Positions 18,405 to 28,205 of a DNA stretch of 44,647 nt are shown one piece after another. The notes under the pieces are model-generated. The model was given only the letters and a program-made list of their open reading frames with translations. It searched no databases and was not told the DNA's origin. Origin of the DNA: Deltaproteobacteria bacterium (GTDB lineage Bacteria > Desulfobacterota > Desulfarculia > Adiutricales > JAFDHD01); the NCBI GenBank assembly GCA_019306365.1, contig JAFDLS010000016.1, forward strand, positions 1 to 44,647, in the 5' to 3' direction. Position 1 is the first letter of the stretch; each line of letters opens with the position of its first letter. The position numbers were made by a program, and so were the translations under genes.

Positions 18405-19001
18405 ATGAAACTACTCTTAATCAATCCAGACTTGCAGACAGTTCGAACCAGGACCAAACGCTATAACCGGGCCTGGCCTCCACTCGATCTGCTCAACTCC
18501 GCCGCCATACTCCGGCAGGCCGGGCATGAAGTCTCCCTGATAGACGCCAGGGCCACAGGTGCCGCAACCGATGAGATCAGGCAGGCGGCCGCCATGTCAG
18601 ACCTGGTTGTTCTCGACTCCAGTCCTTTAGACCGCTGGCAGTGCCCTGACCCCAACTGGAAAGGAATTACTGCTTTAGCCCGAAACTTATTTCCGGAAAA
18701 ACTGATTCTGACCGGGGCCCACGGAACTGTGCAGCCGGAGCTTATGCTGAATGAATCAGGGGCCGCAGCCCTTATCCGCGGGGAGTTCGAAGACTCCCTG
18801 CTTGCAATGGCCAACGCCGGGGCAGACCCCAAAGGTATTCCCGGGTTGTCCTACCAAGATTCGGGAAGGACCATCCACGAGCCGGATCAGACCCCGATAA
18901 ACCTTGCTGGCCCTGCTCGAAACCTCCCGAGGATGCCCGTTCTCGTGCTCATTCTGCCTCAAGGCCATGTATGGGTCAGGCATCAGAATCAAGTCCCTTA
19001 A
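18405..19001 (+). CDS. B12-binding radical SAM protein, 5' part of a broken gene
   Basis: The N-terminal ~165 codons form a cobalamin-binding Rossmann-like domain ('MKLLLINPD', 'RAWPPLDLLNSAAILRQAGH', 'LILTGAHGTVQPE', 'AALIRGEFEDSLL'). The 'PPLDLLNSAAILRQAGHEV' block is typical of B12-dependent radical SAM enzymes. After 'PDQTPINL' (about nt 18897) the frame becomes unrelated text and stops at 19001. The radical SAM core is encoded in a different frame from 18904. ATG 18405 lies three bases after the preceding gene. Confidence 0.75.
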   Translation: MKLLLINPDLQTVRTRTKRYNRAWPPLDLLNSAAILRQAGHEVSLIDARATGAATDEIRQAAAMSDLVVLDSSPLDRWQCPDPNWKGITALARNLFPEKLILTGAHGTVQPELMLNESGAAALIRGEFEDSLLAMANAGADPKGIPGLSYQDSGRTIHEPDQTPINLAGPARNLPRMPVLVLILPQGHVWVRHQNQVP

Positions 19002-19665
19002 GCGAGTGTTGGCTGAAGTGGAAGAGGTGGTTGGCCGATTCGGCGCCAAATTCGTATACTTCATTGACCTTGAATTCAGTCTCAATCGGGAGAACACCCT
19101 CAACCTCTGCCAGGAATTGATTCGAATGAATCTGGACTTTCGCTGGTGCTGTCAAACCAGGGCTGATACGGTGGATCGTGAACTGCTGGCCCTGATGAAG
19201 GAAGCGGGCTGTACCCTGATTCATTTTGGTGTGGAAACAGGTTCACCTCGCCTGCTGGACGAAACAAAAAAGAAAATCTCCCTTGAACAGATTCGAGCAA
19301 GCGTGAACTATTGCCATGACCTGGGCCTGGCCACGGCTTGTTTTTTTCTCTTCGGTTTGCCCGGTGAGACCGAGGATGATCGCCAGGCCACGGTCAGGGC
19401 CGCCCGTGAGTTGAACCCGACTTTCGCCTCATTTCACGTGGCCTCGCCTTACCCTGGCACCAGCCTTTATCAGCAGGCCGATGAAGACGATCCGTTTCCG
19501 GTCTGTCTGAACCGCGAGCACGACCTGGACCAGTTATCCCGCCAGGCCAAACGATCCTTTCTTTCCTTTTATCTCCGGCCGGCGTATATCATGGCCCGCC
19601 TTACAGAAGGCACGTTCAGGGAGAAGATCGATAGAGCCCGGCTTTTCTGGGAGTTCGTGCGATGA
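18904..19665 (+). CDS. Radical SAM core domain, 3' part of the broken gene
   Basis: The frame begins after a stop at 18898 and at once encodes the cluster motif 'SRGCPFSCSFC' (CxxxCxxC, Cys11/15/18), so no normal start codon or leader precedes it. Later family motifs are 'CQTRADTVDRELLALMKEAG', 'IHFGVETGS', 'FFLFGLPGETEDDR' and 'ASPYPGTSLY'. Together with the preceding piece it would make a roughly 420-residue B12-binding radical SAM enzyme, probably methylating or rearranging an envelope lipid or sugar (inference). Its stop overlaps the start of the glycosyltransferase gene (ATGA). Confidence 0.78.
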   Translation: MLALLETSRGCPFSCSFCLKAMYGSGIRIKSLKRVLAEVEEVVGRFGAKFVYFIDLEFSLNRENTLNLCQELIRMNLDFRWCCQTRADTVDRELLALMKEAGCTLIHFGVETGSPRLLDETKKKISLEQIRASVNYCHDLGLATACFFLFGLPGETEDDRQATVRAARELNPTFASFHVASPYPGTSLYQQADEDDPFPVCLNREHDLDQLSRQAKRSFLSFYLRPAYIMARLTEGTFREKIDRARLFWEFVR

Positions 19666-20387
19666 AACCCGGTATGACAGTGCTGATCCCGGTTTTGAAC
19701 GAAGGGGATATTATCAAGGCGAATACTGAGCGTCTTCTGGCATACTGCAGAAAGCTGAGCCAACCCTTTGAAATCATCATCGTCAGTAACGGCTCCACGG
19801 ATCAGACAAACGAACTGGGCCGAAAACTGGGGAGAGACTTAGACGAGATCCATTTCCTTGAAATTCCGGAAAAAGGCGTGGGCCGGGCCTTTACCATCGG
19901 AGTGAAGCAAGCTAACTTCGATCGGATCATTTCCGTTGACATGGATCTCTCCATTGACCTGGGATTTATCAACCAGGCGCTGGATCTTTTGCAGGAAAAC
20001 CATATCGTGGTGGGTTCGAAGAAAATGGGCTCTCAAAATCGAACCCTATGGCGCATGGCCGGGAGCAGAGTTTTTATTTTGACCGTGCGCGCCCTGATCG
20101 GACTCCCGTTTGAGGATTACTCAATCGCGGCCAAGGCCTACCGCCGGGAAATAATCGTGAGATACCTGGACCGAATCGATTATGGAACTTCTTATGTCCT
20201 GGACATTATCTACCACGCTCTTTCCGACGGCGGGCGGGCCATCGAAGTCCCGGTCTATTGTGAGGATTTCAGGCCCAGTAAATTTAATCTGTTCAACGAA
20301 GCGCTTTATCGATTCTATAATGTCTTCCGGCTCTGGTGGAATTATCACCTCCGGTCGAGCGCCGCCAGGCATGACAATCAGCGCTGA
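19662..20387 (+). CDS. Family 2 glycosyltransferase, dolichyl-phosphate-mannose-synthase-like
   Basis: Protein of 241 residues with a GT-A fold: 'TVLIPVLNEGDIIKANTERL', 'IIIVSNGSTDQTNEL', metal site 'ISVDMDLSIDLGF' and 'GSRVFILTVRALIGLPFEDYS'. It resembles DPM1/polyprenol-phosphate sugar synthases but lacks C-terminal membrane spans. It probably loads a sugar on a lipid carrier for the envelope pathway of this operon (inference). It is coupled to the radical SAM gene by a four-base overlap and ends only six bases from the convergent E1-like gene. Confidence 0.85.
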   Translation: MKPGMTVLIPVLNEGDIIKANTERLLAYCRKLSQPFEIIIVSNGSTDQTNELGRKLGRDLDEIHFLEIPEKGVGRAFTIGVKQANFDRIISVDMDLSIDLGFINQALDLLQENHIVVGSKKMGSQNRTLWRMAGSRVFILTVRALIGLPFEDYSIAAKAYRREIIVRYLDRIDYGTSYVLDIIYHALSDGGRAIEVPVYCEDFRPSKFNLFNEALYRFYNVFRLWWNYHLRSSAARHDNQR

Positions 20388-20393
20388 TATTAC

Positions 20394-21425
20394 TTAGAAG
20401 CCAACGTAACGGTCATAAAGCGCTCTGGCCTGGCCGGGGTCGGCGGTGCCATGGATAATGACCCTACCATCCGGGAAAACCGAAAACTGGAAATCCTCAG
20501 CCTCAAAGCGAACCAGATAATCATTGGAAGACATAATACTATCCTGATCCAGCCGCTGGATTAATTGATTCAGATCCAGCCTAAACTCTTTGGGCGGATT
20601 TACCTGAACGGCGTCAATACCGCACATGATTTCCGTGGTGGACCTGTCACGGCCTTCAAGGAACTCGAATCGCTTCTCCTGACAGCAGGGGCAGTCTTCG
20701 CGGGGACCGCTTTCCAAAGGTATGGCCTGATAAGAATTGTCCCAAAGCTCAAAAGTAAAAAGACCCGGATTCAAGCGTTCCTGTGCGCCGGAAAGTATTT
20801 TCATGGCCTCGCTTACACCGATTGAAGCGGCCACATTTGGAGTTGGACCGATGATTCCGGTGGTGTCACACGTGGGAAGAACGCCTGGCGGGGCCGGTTC
20901 TGGAAATAAACAGCGCAAACAGTTTGTCTCGCCCGGGATGATGGTCATAACGTTGCCGCTGGAACCGATCACGCCAATGTAGATCCAAGGCAGACCCAAG
21001 CTGACAGCGGCGTCATTGATCAGGTAGCGGGTCTCTTGATTATCCAGGCCGTCCAGAACCAGATCAACCCCGGACATAAGCTCGATAACATTATCCGGGT
21101 TAAGGTCCGCCACGACCCCTTCCACCTCGACCTCGCTATTCATCTCCCTGAGCCTTCGTTCAGCCAAGACGGCCTTGGGCAACCCGGTTTTCAGGTCAGC
21201 CTCCGTATACAGCAACTGACGGCCCAGGTTGCTCAATTCCAAAAAATCCCTGTCCACGACCCGCAACCGGCCAATCCCGGCCCGAACAAGCAGGGAGGCG
21301 ATTGTTCCGCCCAGGGCCCCGCAACCGGCGACCAGGACTCCGGCCTGCCTCAATCTGGCCTGCCCAGCCTGACCCAGCCCGTTGAAAAGTTCCTGTTTAC
21401 GATAACGGCGATTGTCCTGATTCAC
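20394..21425 (-). CDS. ThiF/MoeB/HesA-family E1-like adenylyltransferase
   Basis: Protein of 343 residues. The Rossmann loop 'GCGALGGTIASLLVRAGIGRL' region (about 30-50), 'VVDRDFLELSNLGRQLLY', 'DGLDNQETRYLINDAAV' and paired zinc cysteines ('CLRCLFPEP' and 'CPCC') are all family features. The family adenylates the C-terminal Gly-Gly of ubiquitin-like sulfur carriers (ThiS, MoaD) in thiamine, molybdopterin or cysteine synthesis. A C-terminal tail of about 75 residues ('VQVNPPKEFRLDLNQLIQRL' and 'FSVFPDGRVIIHGTADPGQAR') matches the extension seen in many ThiF-like proteins. GTG 21425 has GGAGGAAAG upstream. No carrier gene is adjacent, so the exact pathway is open. Confidence 0.87.
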   Translation of the reverse strand: MNQDNRRYRKQELFNGLGQAGQARLRQAGVLVAGCGALGGTIASLLVRAGIGRLRVVDRDFLELSNLGRQLLYTEADLKTGLPKAVLAERRLREMNSEVEVEGVVADLNPDNVIELMSGVDLVLDGLDNQETRYLINDAAVSLGLPWIYIGVIGSSGNVMTIIPGETNCLRCLFPEPAPPGVLPTCDTTGIIGPTPNVAASIGVSEAMKILSGAQERLNPGLFTFELWDNSYQAIPLESGPREDCPCCQEKRFEFLEGRDRSTTEIMCGIDAVQVNPPKEFRLDLNQLIQRLDQDSIMSSNDYLVRFEAEDFQFSVFPDGRVIIHGTADPGQARALYDRYVGF

Positions 21426-22132
21426 TTCTTTCCTCCAATGAGATAATAAGGATGCGCTATTATTAGCCGCTTAGAGTTAATGTCAAAATTCGTTACGATT
21501 GGAGATTAAGTTCATATATCTGCAACTATTTTTAAATACAAAAAAATTGGCTGCAATCATAAAAATATCCGGGCGATCGTCTGGCCGCCGCCGCCTTCGG
21601 ATTCATTGACCCATTAATTAAAAATTGTTATAAATTAAGGAATATATTTCCGGTAATCGCTCTGAAGTTATTTTTTATACCAGGCTAACAAGTCTGGGCT
21701 TGATCTATAATTAAATTCACTTTACACTACAGAGGAAAATCTCGCAAGGATACCGCTTGCCAGAATATTATTTTTATTACATTTTAAGCTGTGATTGCGG
21801 AGAGGGATAAAGGCTCCTTTTCCCTTTGGCGGGGTGTAATATATAAATAATGACTCAAAATAAAAATATTCATCTCTCCACAAGAAAGCCGAGAGCGGGT
21901 ATTGCATATTTTCTTAACGTATATGGGAAACTTTGTTATTATTACCTTGCTAGTCAGCTTCACTTGGTGTAGTAGCTAGTGCCAGTAAAAAATGTTCAAC
22001 CCGTTTGTCAGAAATGAAAGGATCCGAAGAAATCTTGTCTGGTTTTAAATATAATTTTATCCAAATGTTAAACAAATCCGGTAACTTTACCTTTGGGGGC
22101 GCAAAGGCGGCTGTTTCTGGCCGGAGGCAGTT
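21426..22132. other. Intergenic region, 707 bases, no gene found
   Basis: A divergent, AT-rich gap between the E1-like gene (minus) and the Na/Pi transporter (plus). I see no convincing coding frame, RNA gene or strong promoter. The transporter ribosome site GGAGG is at its right end. A GC-rich patch at about 21570-21600 has no clear structure. A regulatory leader for phosphate control is possible, but no clear PHO box is visible. Confidence 0.5.
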
Positions 22133-23815
22133 ATGAGTTATACCGAAATTCTCTTTGCTTCAATCGGTGGATTAGGACTCTTCATCTTCGGCATGAAAAC
22201 AATGTCCGAAAACCTCCAGCGCGTGGCCGGGGCAAGGCTCAGGAACATCCTGGCCGCTGTTTCGGTCAATCGCATTGTGGCCTGTATAACCGGCGCTTTG
22301 ATCACTGGAGCAATCCAAAGTTCAAGCGCCACGGCGGTCATGCTGGTAGGGTTCGTCAATGCCAGACTGCTGACGTTCGCTCAGGCCGTAGGCGTGGTAT
22401 TGGGGGCGAATATCGGGACTACCGTCACGGCTCAGCTCATAGCCTTCAAGATCACCGAATATGCTCTGCCCGCCATTGGTATTGGCGTGGCCATGAAGCT
22501 TTTTGCCAAGAAACGGCGCAACGCTGAAATAGGCGGCGTTATTTTAGGACTTGGCCTGGTTTTTTTTGGCATGGTCACCATGAAAACGGGCGTGGCTCCT
22601 TTGAAGGATTCCGCTTTTTTTATCGAGTTTTTTACCCGCTTCCAGGCAGACAGCTACTGGGGCATAATCCTTTGTGTCATGGTTGGCGCGCTTCTGACTA
22701 TGCTTCTTCAGAGTTCCAGCGCCACCGTGGGTCTGACCATGACTTTGGCCAGCCAGGGATTGATAGGCCTGCCCGGGGCGGTGGCCCTGGTTTTGGGTGA
22801 AAATATCGGTACTACAATTACCGCCGAATTGGCAAGCATCGGCTCCGATAAAATGGCCCATCGAACAGCCCGGGCGCACACGCTGTTTAATGTTATTGGC
22901 GTGACCTACATGGTTATCCTGTTTCCTTTTTTCATAAAGCTGGTTATCTGGGTGACATCTTCTCTTTTGGGTTTGGGTCCGGCCGAAGAAATCGTAAATG
23001 GAGAGCAGCCGAATATCCCGCGCTATATCGCCATCGCCCATACCATGTTTAACGTTGTTAATGCCGTTTTCTTCCTAATATTCTTCAAAGCGCTGATCAA
23101 GGCGGCCATATGGCTGACACCGGGCGAAGAAACTGAAGAAGATATAGACATGTTCAAACCCAAATACCTGGATCCAGCTTTCATTGAAATGCCAGCAGTG
23201 GGCCTTGAACAGGCCCGGCAGGAAATCAGACACATGGGTGATATTGCCAACCTGATGATGGAGGGAGTCATAAACGCCTTGAACGACCGAAAGTTAAAGG
23301 AATTGGGCCAATGGCGGCACAGGGAGGACGCCCTGGATATTCTCCAGCGTGAGATCACCGATTACCTGGTCCGGATTTCACAGTGTGACTGCACGCTTGA
23401 TGAATCGAAGCTAATCTCCTCCATGGTGAGGATGACCAACAACATAGAAAGAATCGGGGATTCTGTGGAGAACATAGCCGAATTAATCGAAGAAATGATT
23501 GAAAACGACCTTTATCTGGCCGATGAAGGCATCACGGATTTCCAGGAAATGTCTCAAAAAGTAACAGAATTCTTTCATTATATCCTGGAGAGTATTAACA
23601 GCCGCAACAAGGACACCGTCATGGACAAGGCTCGTGAGATGGAAAATGAGATCGATGTCTTAAAGGAAACACTGCGGCATAAATACCTCAGCCGCCTCCG
23701 CACTGGTGTCTGCACAATTGACCCTGGAATAATCTTCACCGACATGGTGAATAATTTAGAGAAGATAGGGGACTACTGCTTCAATATCGCTCAGGCCGTG
23801 GCCGGGATCAAGTAA
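22133..23815 (+). CDS. Na+/phosphate cotransporter family protein with PhoU-like tail
   Basis: Inner-membrane protein of 560 residues. Two inverted Na/Pi cotransporter repeats each carry the QSSS motif ('GAIQSSSATAVML' near residue 62 and 'LLQSSSATVGLTM' near 195), with paired 'VLGANIGTTVTAQ' and 'VLGENIGTTITAE'. From about residue 345 a helical PhoU-like domain follows. The family (NptA/YjbB type) moves phosphate with sodium; the PhoU part is thought to sense or gate. ATG 22133 has GGAGG nine bases upstream. It is a single gene transcribed away from the E1-like gene. Confidence 0.92.
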   Translation: MSYTEILFASIGGLGLFIFGMKTMSENLQRVAGARLRNILAAVSVNRIVACITGALITGAIQSSSATAVMLVGFVNARLLTFAQAVGVVLGANIGTTVTAQLIAFKITEYALPAIGIGVAMKLFAKKRRNAEIGGVILGLGLVFFGMVTMKTGVAPLKDSAFFIEFFTRFQADSYWGIILCVMVGALLTMLLQSSSATVGLTMTLASQGLIGLPGAVALVLGENIGTTITAELASIGSDKMAHRTARAHTLFNVIGVTYMVILFPFFIKLVIWVTSSLLGLGPAEEIVNGEQPNIPRYIAIAHTMFNVVNAVFFLIFFKALIKAAIWLTPGEETEEDIDMFKPKYLDPAFIEMPAVGLEQARQEIRHMGDIANLMMEGVINALNDRKLKELGQWRHREDALDILQREITDYLVRISQCDCTLDESKLISSMVRMTNNIERIGDSVENIAELIEEMIENDLYLADEGITDFQEMSQKVTEFFHYILESINSRNKDTVMDKAREMENEIDVLKETLRHKYLSRLRTGVCTIDPGIIFTDMVNNLEKIGDYCFNIAQAVAGIK

Positions 23816-23828
23816 ATAAACAAATGCC

Positions 23829-23848
23829 CCCCGCATCAAGTTGCGGGG
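23829..23848. terminator. Hairpin between convergent transporter and murA genes
   Basis: Perfect 7-bp stem CCCCGCA/TGCGGGG with a 6-base loop, 13 bases after the transporter stop. On the plus strand no T-run follows; on the minus strand the bases after it are GGCATTTGTTTATTT. It may stop both convergent transcripts. Confidence 0.4.
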
Positions 23849-23871
23849 AATCAGAACCGATTCGATTTTAT

Positions 23872-23905
23872 CCCCTCATCTCACCCTTTCCCAAAGGGAG
23901 CGGGG
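23872..23905. terminator. Second hairpin downstream of murA
   Basis: Inner stem CCCTTT-CCC-AAAGGG with outer CCCC/GGGG arms, 57 bases after the murA stop on the minus strand. This layout is typical of intergenic palindromes and factor-independent stops, but no clean T-tract follows. Confidence 0.35.
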
Positions 23906-23961
23906 AAGTAAGGATTTGAATCTGTAGCGAATTTCGGGGTATCCTCAATTTAAACGTTTTT

Positions 23962-25221
23962 CTAAGCTTTAATGCGGCGGATGCGGGCCCCAAGCCCAGA
24001 AAGCTTCTCCTCAATCCGTTCATAACCTCGGTCAATATGATATACCCGGGACACCTCGGTCTGGCCTTTGGCGGCCAAACCGGCCAGAACCAGAGAAGCG
24101 CTGGCGCGCAGGTCCGTGGCCATAACCGGTGCGCCCAGAAGAGCCGGAACCCCCTCGACAATGGCCGTGTTCCCGCTCAGCCTGATGTCCGCGCCCATGC
24201 GTTCAAGCTCACTGACATGGATGAACCGATTATCAAAAATCGTCTCGGTAATAACGGAAAGACCGCTGGCGAAACACATCATAGCCATGAATTGAGCCTG
24301 CATATCCGTGGGAAAGCCCGGATAAGGTTCGGTTTTTATGTCGACCGAATTGATCCTGGAAGGACCGGTTACAACGATCGTATCCTGACCTGGGTGATCG
24401 AATTTCAATCCGGTCTGCTTGAGCTTGTTTTCAACGGCGGTCAAGGCGGACACCGGGGCCTGTTTGATAGTGATCCGGCCGCCTGTTATCCCGGCGGCGG
24501 CCATGAAGGTCGCGGCCTCAATCCTGTCTGACATGACACCGTAAGAAATGGCCTTGAGTGATTTGACGCCCTCAATTGTAAGAACATCGGTGCCGATTCC
24601 TTCAATTTTCGCTCCCATGGCGGTCAAGGCGTTAGCCAGGTCAGCGACCTCTGGTTCTCTGGCCGCGTTTCTGAGAATAGTTGTGCCGTTAGCCAGAACG
24701 GCGGCCATGAGCAGGTTTTCCGTGCCGGTTACCGTTGGCAGATCGAAAAAAATGTCGGCTCCCTGCAGCCCAAGCGGGGCCTCCGCCTGAACATAACCAT
24801 GCTCCAGGTTGATCTCGGCTCCCATCGCGGTCAGGCCTTTGAGGTGCAGGTTGATTGGCCGGGCGCCTATGGCGCAGCCGCCTGGCAGTGAGACCTGAGC
24901 TTTGCCAAAGCGAGTCAGAAGCGGTCCCAAAACCAGCACGGAAGCCCTCATGGTTTTGACCAATTCATAGGGCGCGACCAGATTCTCGACGCTGTTGCTA
25001 TTGATTTCCGCACGGCCCGCAGAAAGGTCAACCTCTGCGCCCAGACGCCGTAAAAGGTTGGCTATAGTCCTGATATCAAGTAAATCCGGGATGTTTTCCA
25101 AGGCAGATGTTCCATCCGCCAAAAGAGTTGAGGCCATGATAGGCAGAGCCGCGTTCTTGGCTCCGCTAATGGTCACCTCGCCTTCGAGCCTCTGTCCGCC
25201 CTCAATGATTATCTTATCCAT
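23962..25221 (-). CDS. murA: UDP-N-acetylglucosamine 1-carboxyvinyltransferase
   Basis: First committed enzyme of peptidoglycan synthesis; adds enolpyruvate from PEP to UDP-GlcNAc. It is 419 residues, normal for MurA. The Lys of '[13 protein letters not shown]' (N-terminal) and the active-site Cys in '[11 protein letters not shown]' are present, so fosfomycin sensitivity would be expected. '[14 protein letters not shown]' and '[15 protein letters not shown]' mark the C-terminal domain. It is the last gene of rpmE-DUF1385-prfA-prmC-murA and starts six bases after prmC. Confidence 0.97.
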   Translation of the reverse strand: MDKIIIEGGQRLEGEVTISGAKNAALPIMASTLLADGTSALENIPDLLDIRTIANLLRRLGAEVDLSAGRAEINSNSVENLVAPYELVKTMRASVLVLGPLLTRFGKAQVSLPGGCAIGARPINLHLKGLTAMGAEINLEHGYVQAEAPLGLQGADIFFDLPTVTGTENLLMAAVLANGTTILRNAAREPEVADLANALTAMGAKIEGIGTDVLTIEGVKSLKAISYGVMSDRIEAATFMAAAGITGGRITIKQAPVSALTAVENKLKQTGLKFDHPGQDTIVVTGPSRINSVDIKTEPYPGFPTDMQAQFMAMMCFASGLSVITETIFDNRFIHVSELERMGADIRLSGNTAIVEGVPALLGAPVMATDLRASASLVLAGLAAKGQTEVSRVYHIDRGYERIEEKLSGLGARIRRIKA

Positions 25222-25227
25222 GTCGGA

Positions 25228-26157
25228 CTATCCTCCGGGATTATTCTTCATGAGAATGGCCAAACGGTAATGCCCGGCCAGATCTTTACACACATTGACC
25301 TGACCATAGCCGAACGCCTCGCCCGCCTCCCTGATCCTGGAGACCTGGGTGGGCCAGATTTCGAGGAGCAGAGCGCCTTTGGATTTTAACAAGGGCGCGG
25401 CCTGGGCAATAGCTTTTTTAATCAGATCCAATCCATCCTCGCCGCCGTCCAGGGCCAGCCGGGGCTCAAAGTCCTTCACGTCCGGGTCCATGCCGTCAAA
25501 GGCGCTCCAGGGCACGTATGGCAGATTGGCCGCGATGAGGTCAAAGCAATCAATCTGATCTTTCAACGGATCGAGGAGGTCGCCCTGCATAAAATTGATC
25601 CGTGCGTTCAAATCGTGTTGTTCGGCGTTGGACCTGGCCACATTCAGGGCTGATTTTGAGATATCCAACGCCCAAATCACCGCCTGTTGTAAATGGCAGG
25701 CCAGGGTAATGGCAATCGCGCCGCTCCCGGTCCCGAGATCAACAACACGAAACGGCTCCATTTCCGAGTCTTCGGTTTCAGTTAATCGTTTCTGAGCTAT
25801 CTTGAGCGCCTCCTCAACCAGAAGTTCGGTTTCAGGTCTGGGGATGAGAACTTCAGGAGTAACCTTTAAATCGAGGGAGTAAAACTCCTTATGACCGGTG
25901 ATGTAAGCGACGGGTTCGAACACGGCTCGGCGCCGAACCCGTTCCTTGAAAGCCGCCAGTTCCGAAGGGATGAGCGGCCGGTCGTAATTGAGGTATAGAT
26001 CAACCCGCGTCAATCCCAGTAAATCGGCCAACAGCACTTCAGCGTCAAGGCGCGCTTTTTTCACGCCCTTTTCGGTCAGATATTTTGTTGTCCATCGGAT
26101 TAGACGCAGAACTGTCCAGGATTCAGAGCGCTGGCTTGATTGGACTTGCTTTTTCAA
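25228..26157 (-). CDS. prmC: Peptide chain release factor N5-glutamine methyltransferase
   Basis: SAM-dependent enzyme of 309 residues that methylates the Gln of the GGQ motif in release factors. The N-terminal helical domain (about 1-95) is followed by a Rossmann domain with SAM loop '[16 protein letters not shown]'. The catalytic tetrapeptide reads 'NLPY' instead of the usual NPPY ('[14 protein letters not shown]'). The rest of the family pattern is intact ('[14 protein letters not shown]'). ATG 26157 overlaps the prfA stop by four bases, coupling the enzyme to its substrate. Confidence 0.95.
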   Translation of the reverse strand: MKKQVQSSQRSESWTVLRLIRWTTKYLTEKGVKKARLDAEVLLADLLGLTRVDLYLNYDRPLIPSELAAFKERVRRRAVFEPVAYITGHKEFYSLDLKVTPEVLIPRPETELLVEEALKIAQKRLTETEDSEMEPFRVVDLGTGSGAIAITLACHLQQAVIWALDISKSALNVARSNAEQHDLNARINFMQGDLLDPLKDQIDCFDLIAANLPYVPWSAFDGMDPDVKDFEPRLALDGGEDGLDLIKKAIAQAAPLLKSKGALLLEIWPTQVSRIREAGEAFGYGQVNVCKDLAGHYRLAILMKNNPGG

Positions 26158-27215
26158 AGCGTTTTCAATGCTTCGGTTTGATAGTGGGTTGTCAGGGTGT
26201 CGATGATTTCCTGAATATCCCCCTCCATGATCGAATCAAGGCGATACAAGGTCAGGTTGATACGGTGGTCGGTCAGACGTCCCTGAGGAAAGTTGTACGT
26301 TCGGATGCGTTCACTGCGATCACCGGTGCCCACCTGATCACGACGATCCTCAGAGATTTTATCCTGCTGTTCACGAACCTTTATATCAAGAAGGCGGGCT
26401 TTGAGCACTTTAAGGGCCTTGGCCTTGTTTTTGTATTGAGACTTTTCGTCCTGGCAGGTTACCACCAAACCGGTAGGCAGGTGTGTAATCCTAACCGCCG
26501 AATCCGTGGTGTTAACGCTTTGCCCGCCTGGACCTGATGAGCGGTAGACGTCGACCTTGATCTCATCAGGATTGACTTCCACTTCAACGTCTTCAGCTTC
26601 CGGCAGAACGGCCACGGTTACGGCGGAGGTGTGAATGCGGCCCTGAGACTCTGTTGTGGGAACGCGCTGGACCCGGTGAACCCCGCTCTCATACTTGAGC
26701 TGGCTAAAAACCTGATTGCCTTCAACCATGGCGATAATCTCTTTAAATCCGCCCGAGCCTGTCGGATGGCTGCCCATGACCTCCACGCGCCAATTCATTT
26801 TTTCGGCGAACCGACTGTACATCCGGAAGAGATCGGCGACGAAAAGAGCGGCTTCCTCACCCCCTGTGCCGGCCCGAATCTCGAGTAAAACATTCTTCTC
26901 GTCATTAGGGTCTTTGGGCAGCAGCAGGAATTCAAGGTCTTTTTGCGCGGCCTCGATGAGTTCCTGGTATCGAGCCACCTCGGTTTCGGCCATCTGGCGT
27001 ATTTCCTCATCAGGATCGCGCAGGAGTTCCTGGGTTTCCTCCTTTTCAGCCTGCAGTTTTTTTAACTGCCGATAGGTGTACACCACCTTGGAAAGCTCGG
27101 CGTGTTGGCGCACGGTTTTCTGATAAAGCTCTCTGTCATTGATAATTTCGGGCTGAGCCAGCTCGTTTTCAAGACGGTCGAATCTCTCCTCTATTTGGTA
27201 TAATTCTTCAAACAT
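26154..27215 (-). CDS. prfA: Peptide chain release factor 1
   Basis: Recognises UAA and UAG stop codons and triggers peptide release. It is 353 residues with the N-terminal helical domain, the '[18 protein letters not shown]' block, and GGQ in '[18 protein letters not shown]' at about residues 230-240. This is the site methylated by the product of the following gene, prmC. The C-terminal '[17 protein letters not shown]' is typical of RF1. It lies six bases after the DUF1385 gene. Confidence 0.97.
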   Translation of the reverse strand: MFEELYQIEERFDRLENELAQPEIINDRELYQKTVRQHAELSKVVYTYRQLKKLQAEKEETQELLRDPDEEIRQMAETEVARYQELIEAAQKDLEFLLLPKDPNDEKNVLLEIRAGTGGEEAALFVADLFRMYSRFAEKMNWRVEVMGSHPTGSGGFKEIIAMVEGNQVFSQLKYESGVHRVQRVPTTESQGRIHTSAVTVAVLPEAEDVEVEVNPDEIKVDVYRSSGPGGQSVNTTDSAVRITHLPTGLVVTCQDEKSQYKNKAKALKVLKARLLDIKVREQQDKISEDRRDQVGTGDRSERIRTYNFPQGRLTDHRINLTLYRLDSIMEGDIQEIIDTLTTHYQTEALKTL

Positions 27216-27221
27216 GGCGGT

Positions 27222-28181
27222 TTACGATGCGCTCTGAGCGGCTTCGATGGACAGCGCCCTTTTCAAGGCGATGAGAGCGACCTCAATTTGATCATCCGAA
27301 GGCTCCCGGGTCGTCAGTTTCTGAACCCAGAGCCCCGGGATAATAGCGGCTTTGAGAATTGCATTGTCCATGTGCTGGCTGGCGTAACGATTTAATTCGT
27401 AGGCCGCGCCGGCAATGGGCAGCATAAGAACAATCTTTACGGCCACGTATAACAGCTGCAGGGCCCAGCCCCCTCCGCGGCCAGCCGGGCTTATCAAGGG
27501 GAAAACAATTGTAAAAAGAAGGATGCTGATCATAAGAACGACAATGATAAAGGCTGTGCCGCACCGGGGATGCAAGGTTATGTGTTCTCGCGCGTTCTCA
27601 ACGATCAATTCCTGTCCGGCCTCATATGTATATATAGACTTGTGCTCCGCTCCATGATATTCGAAAAGCCGACCGATCTCCTTGATCTGCGAAATAAGCC
27701 AGATGTAGCCAATGAAAAAGGCGAGTTTAATAACCCCGTCGATCGCGTGAAAGGTTATGGAAGTAACACCAAAACGCATTGGGCCGAAACGGCCGATGAG
27801 CAGGCTCAGGTAGTGAGGCGCGACAACAAACATCAATAGACCCAGACCGATGGCGGCAGCAATGGTAAAGCTCATGGTCCAGAAGCCCATTTCATCCTCA
27901 TCCTCGTCATCTAACGCCTGATTCGCGGAAAAGGTCAAGGCGTCAAGTCCGTTAACCAGGGCCTCGAAGAGAATCACGCTGCCTCGAACAAAAGGCCATG
28001 CCATCCAGGGGAATCTGTCTGACCATGATTTCCATGGAGTTTCCTTGATTGCGACCTCACCGCTGGCTTTGCGCACAGCTACAGCCAGGGCTGAGGGGGA
28101 ACGCATCATAACCCCTTCCAAAACAGCCTGTCCGCCGACTTTAACTTCCTTTTTCGTTATAGATGTCCCAGAGCAATTCAT
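27222..28181 (-). CDS. DUF1385 (YqhQ-like) membrane protein
   Basis: Protein of 319 residues. The N-terminus carries the family hallmark 'VGGQAVLEGVMMRSP'. Four to five membrane spans follow (near 100-130, 140-165, 210-230, 240-260). The loop between them holds 'EYHGAEHKSIYTYE' and 'HPRCGTAF', whose conserved His/Glu/Cys residues suggest metal binding. No biochemical role is established for the family. The gene is fixed in the rpmE-DUF1385-prfA-prmC cluster of many anaerobes. ATG 28181 lacks a clear ribosome site; no better start was found. Confidence 0.9.
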   Translation of the reverse strand: MNCSGTSITKKEVKVGGQAVLEGVMMRSPSALAVAVRKASGEVAIKETPWKSWSDRFPWMAWPFVRGSVILFEALVNGLDALTFSANQALDDEDEDEMGFWTMSFTIAAAIGLGLLMFVVAPHYLSLLIGRFGPMRFGVTSITFHAIDGVIKLAFFIGYIWLISQIKEIGRLFEYHGAEHKSIYTYEAGQELIVENAREHITLHPRCGTAFIIVVLMISILLFTIVFPLISPAGRGGGWALQLLYVAVKIVLMLPIAGAAYELNRYASQHMDNAILKAAIIPGLWVQKLTTREPSDDQIEVALIALKRALSIEAAQSAS

Positions 28182-28205
28182 CAGAATAATAAGTCAGGAA
28201 TACTT

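Noticed and set aside
21722..21907. 61-codon minus-strand frame in the gap before the Na/Pi transporter
   Set aside because: No ribosome site, low-complexity AT-rich composition and no known family.
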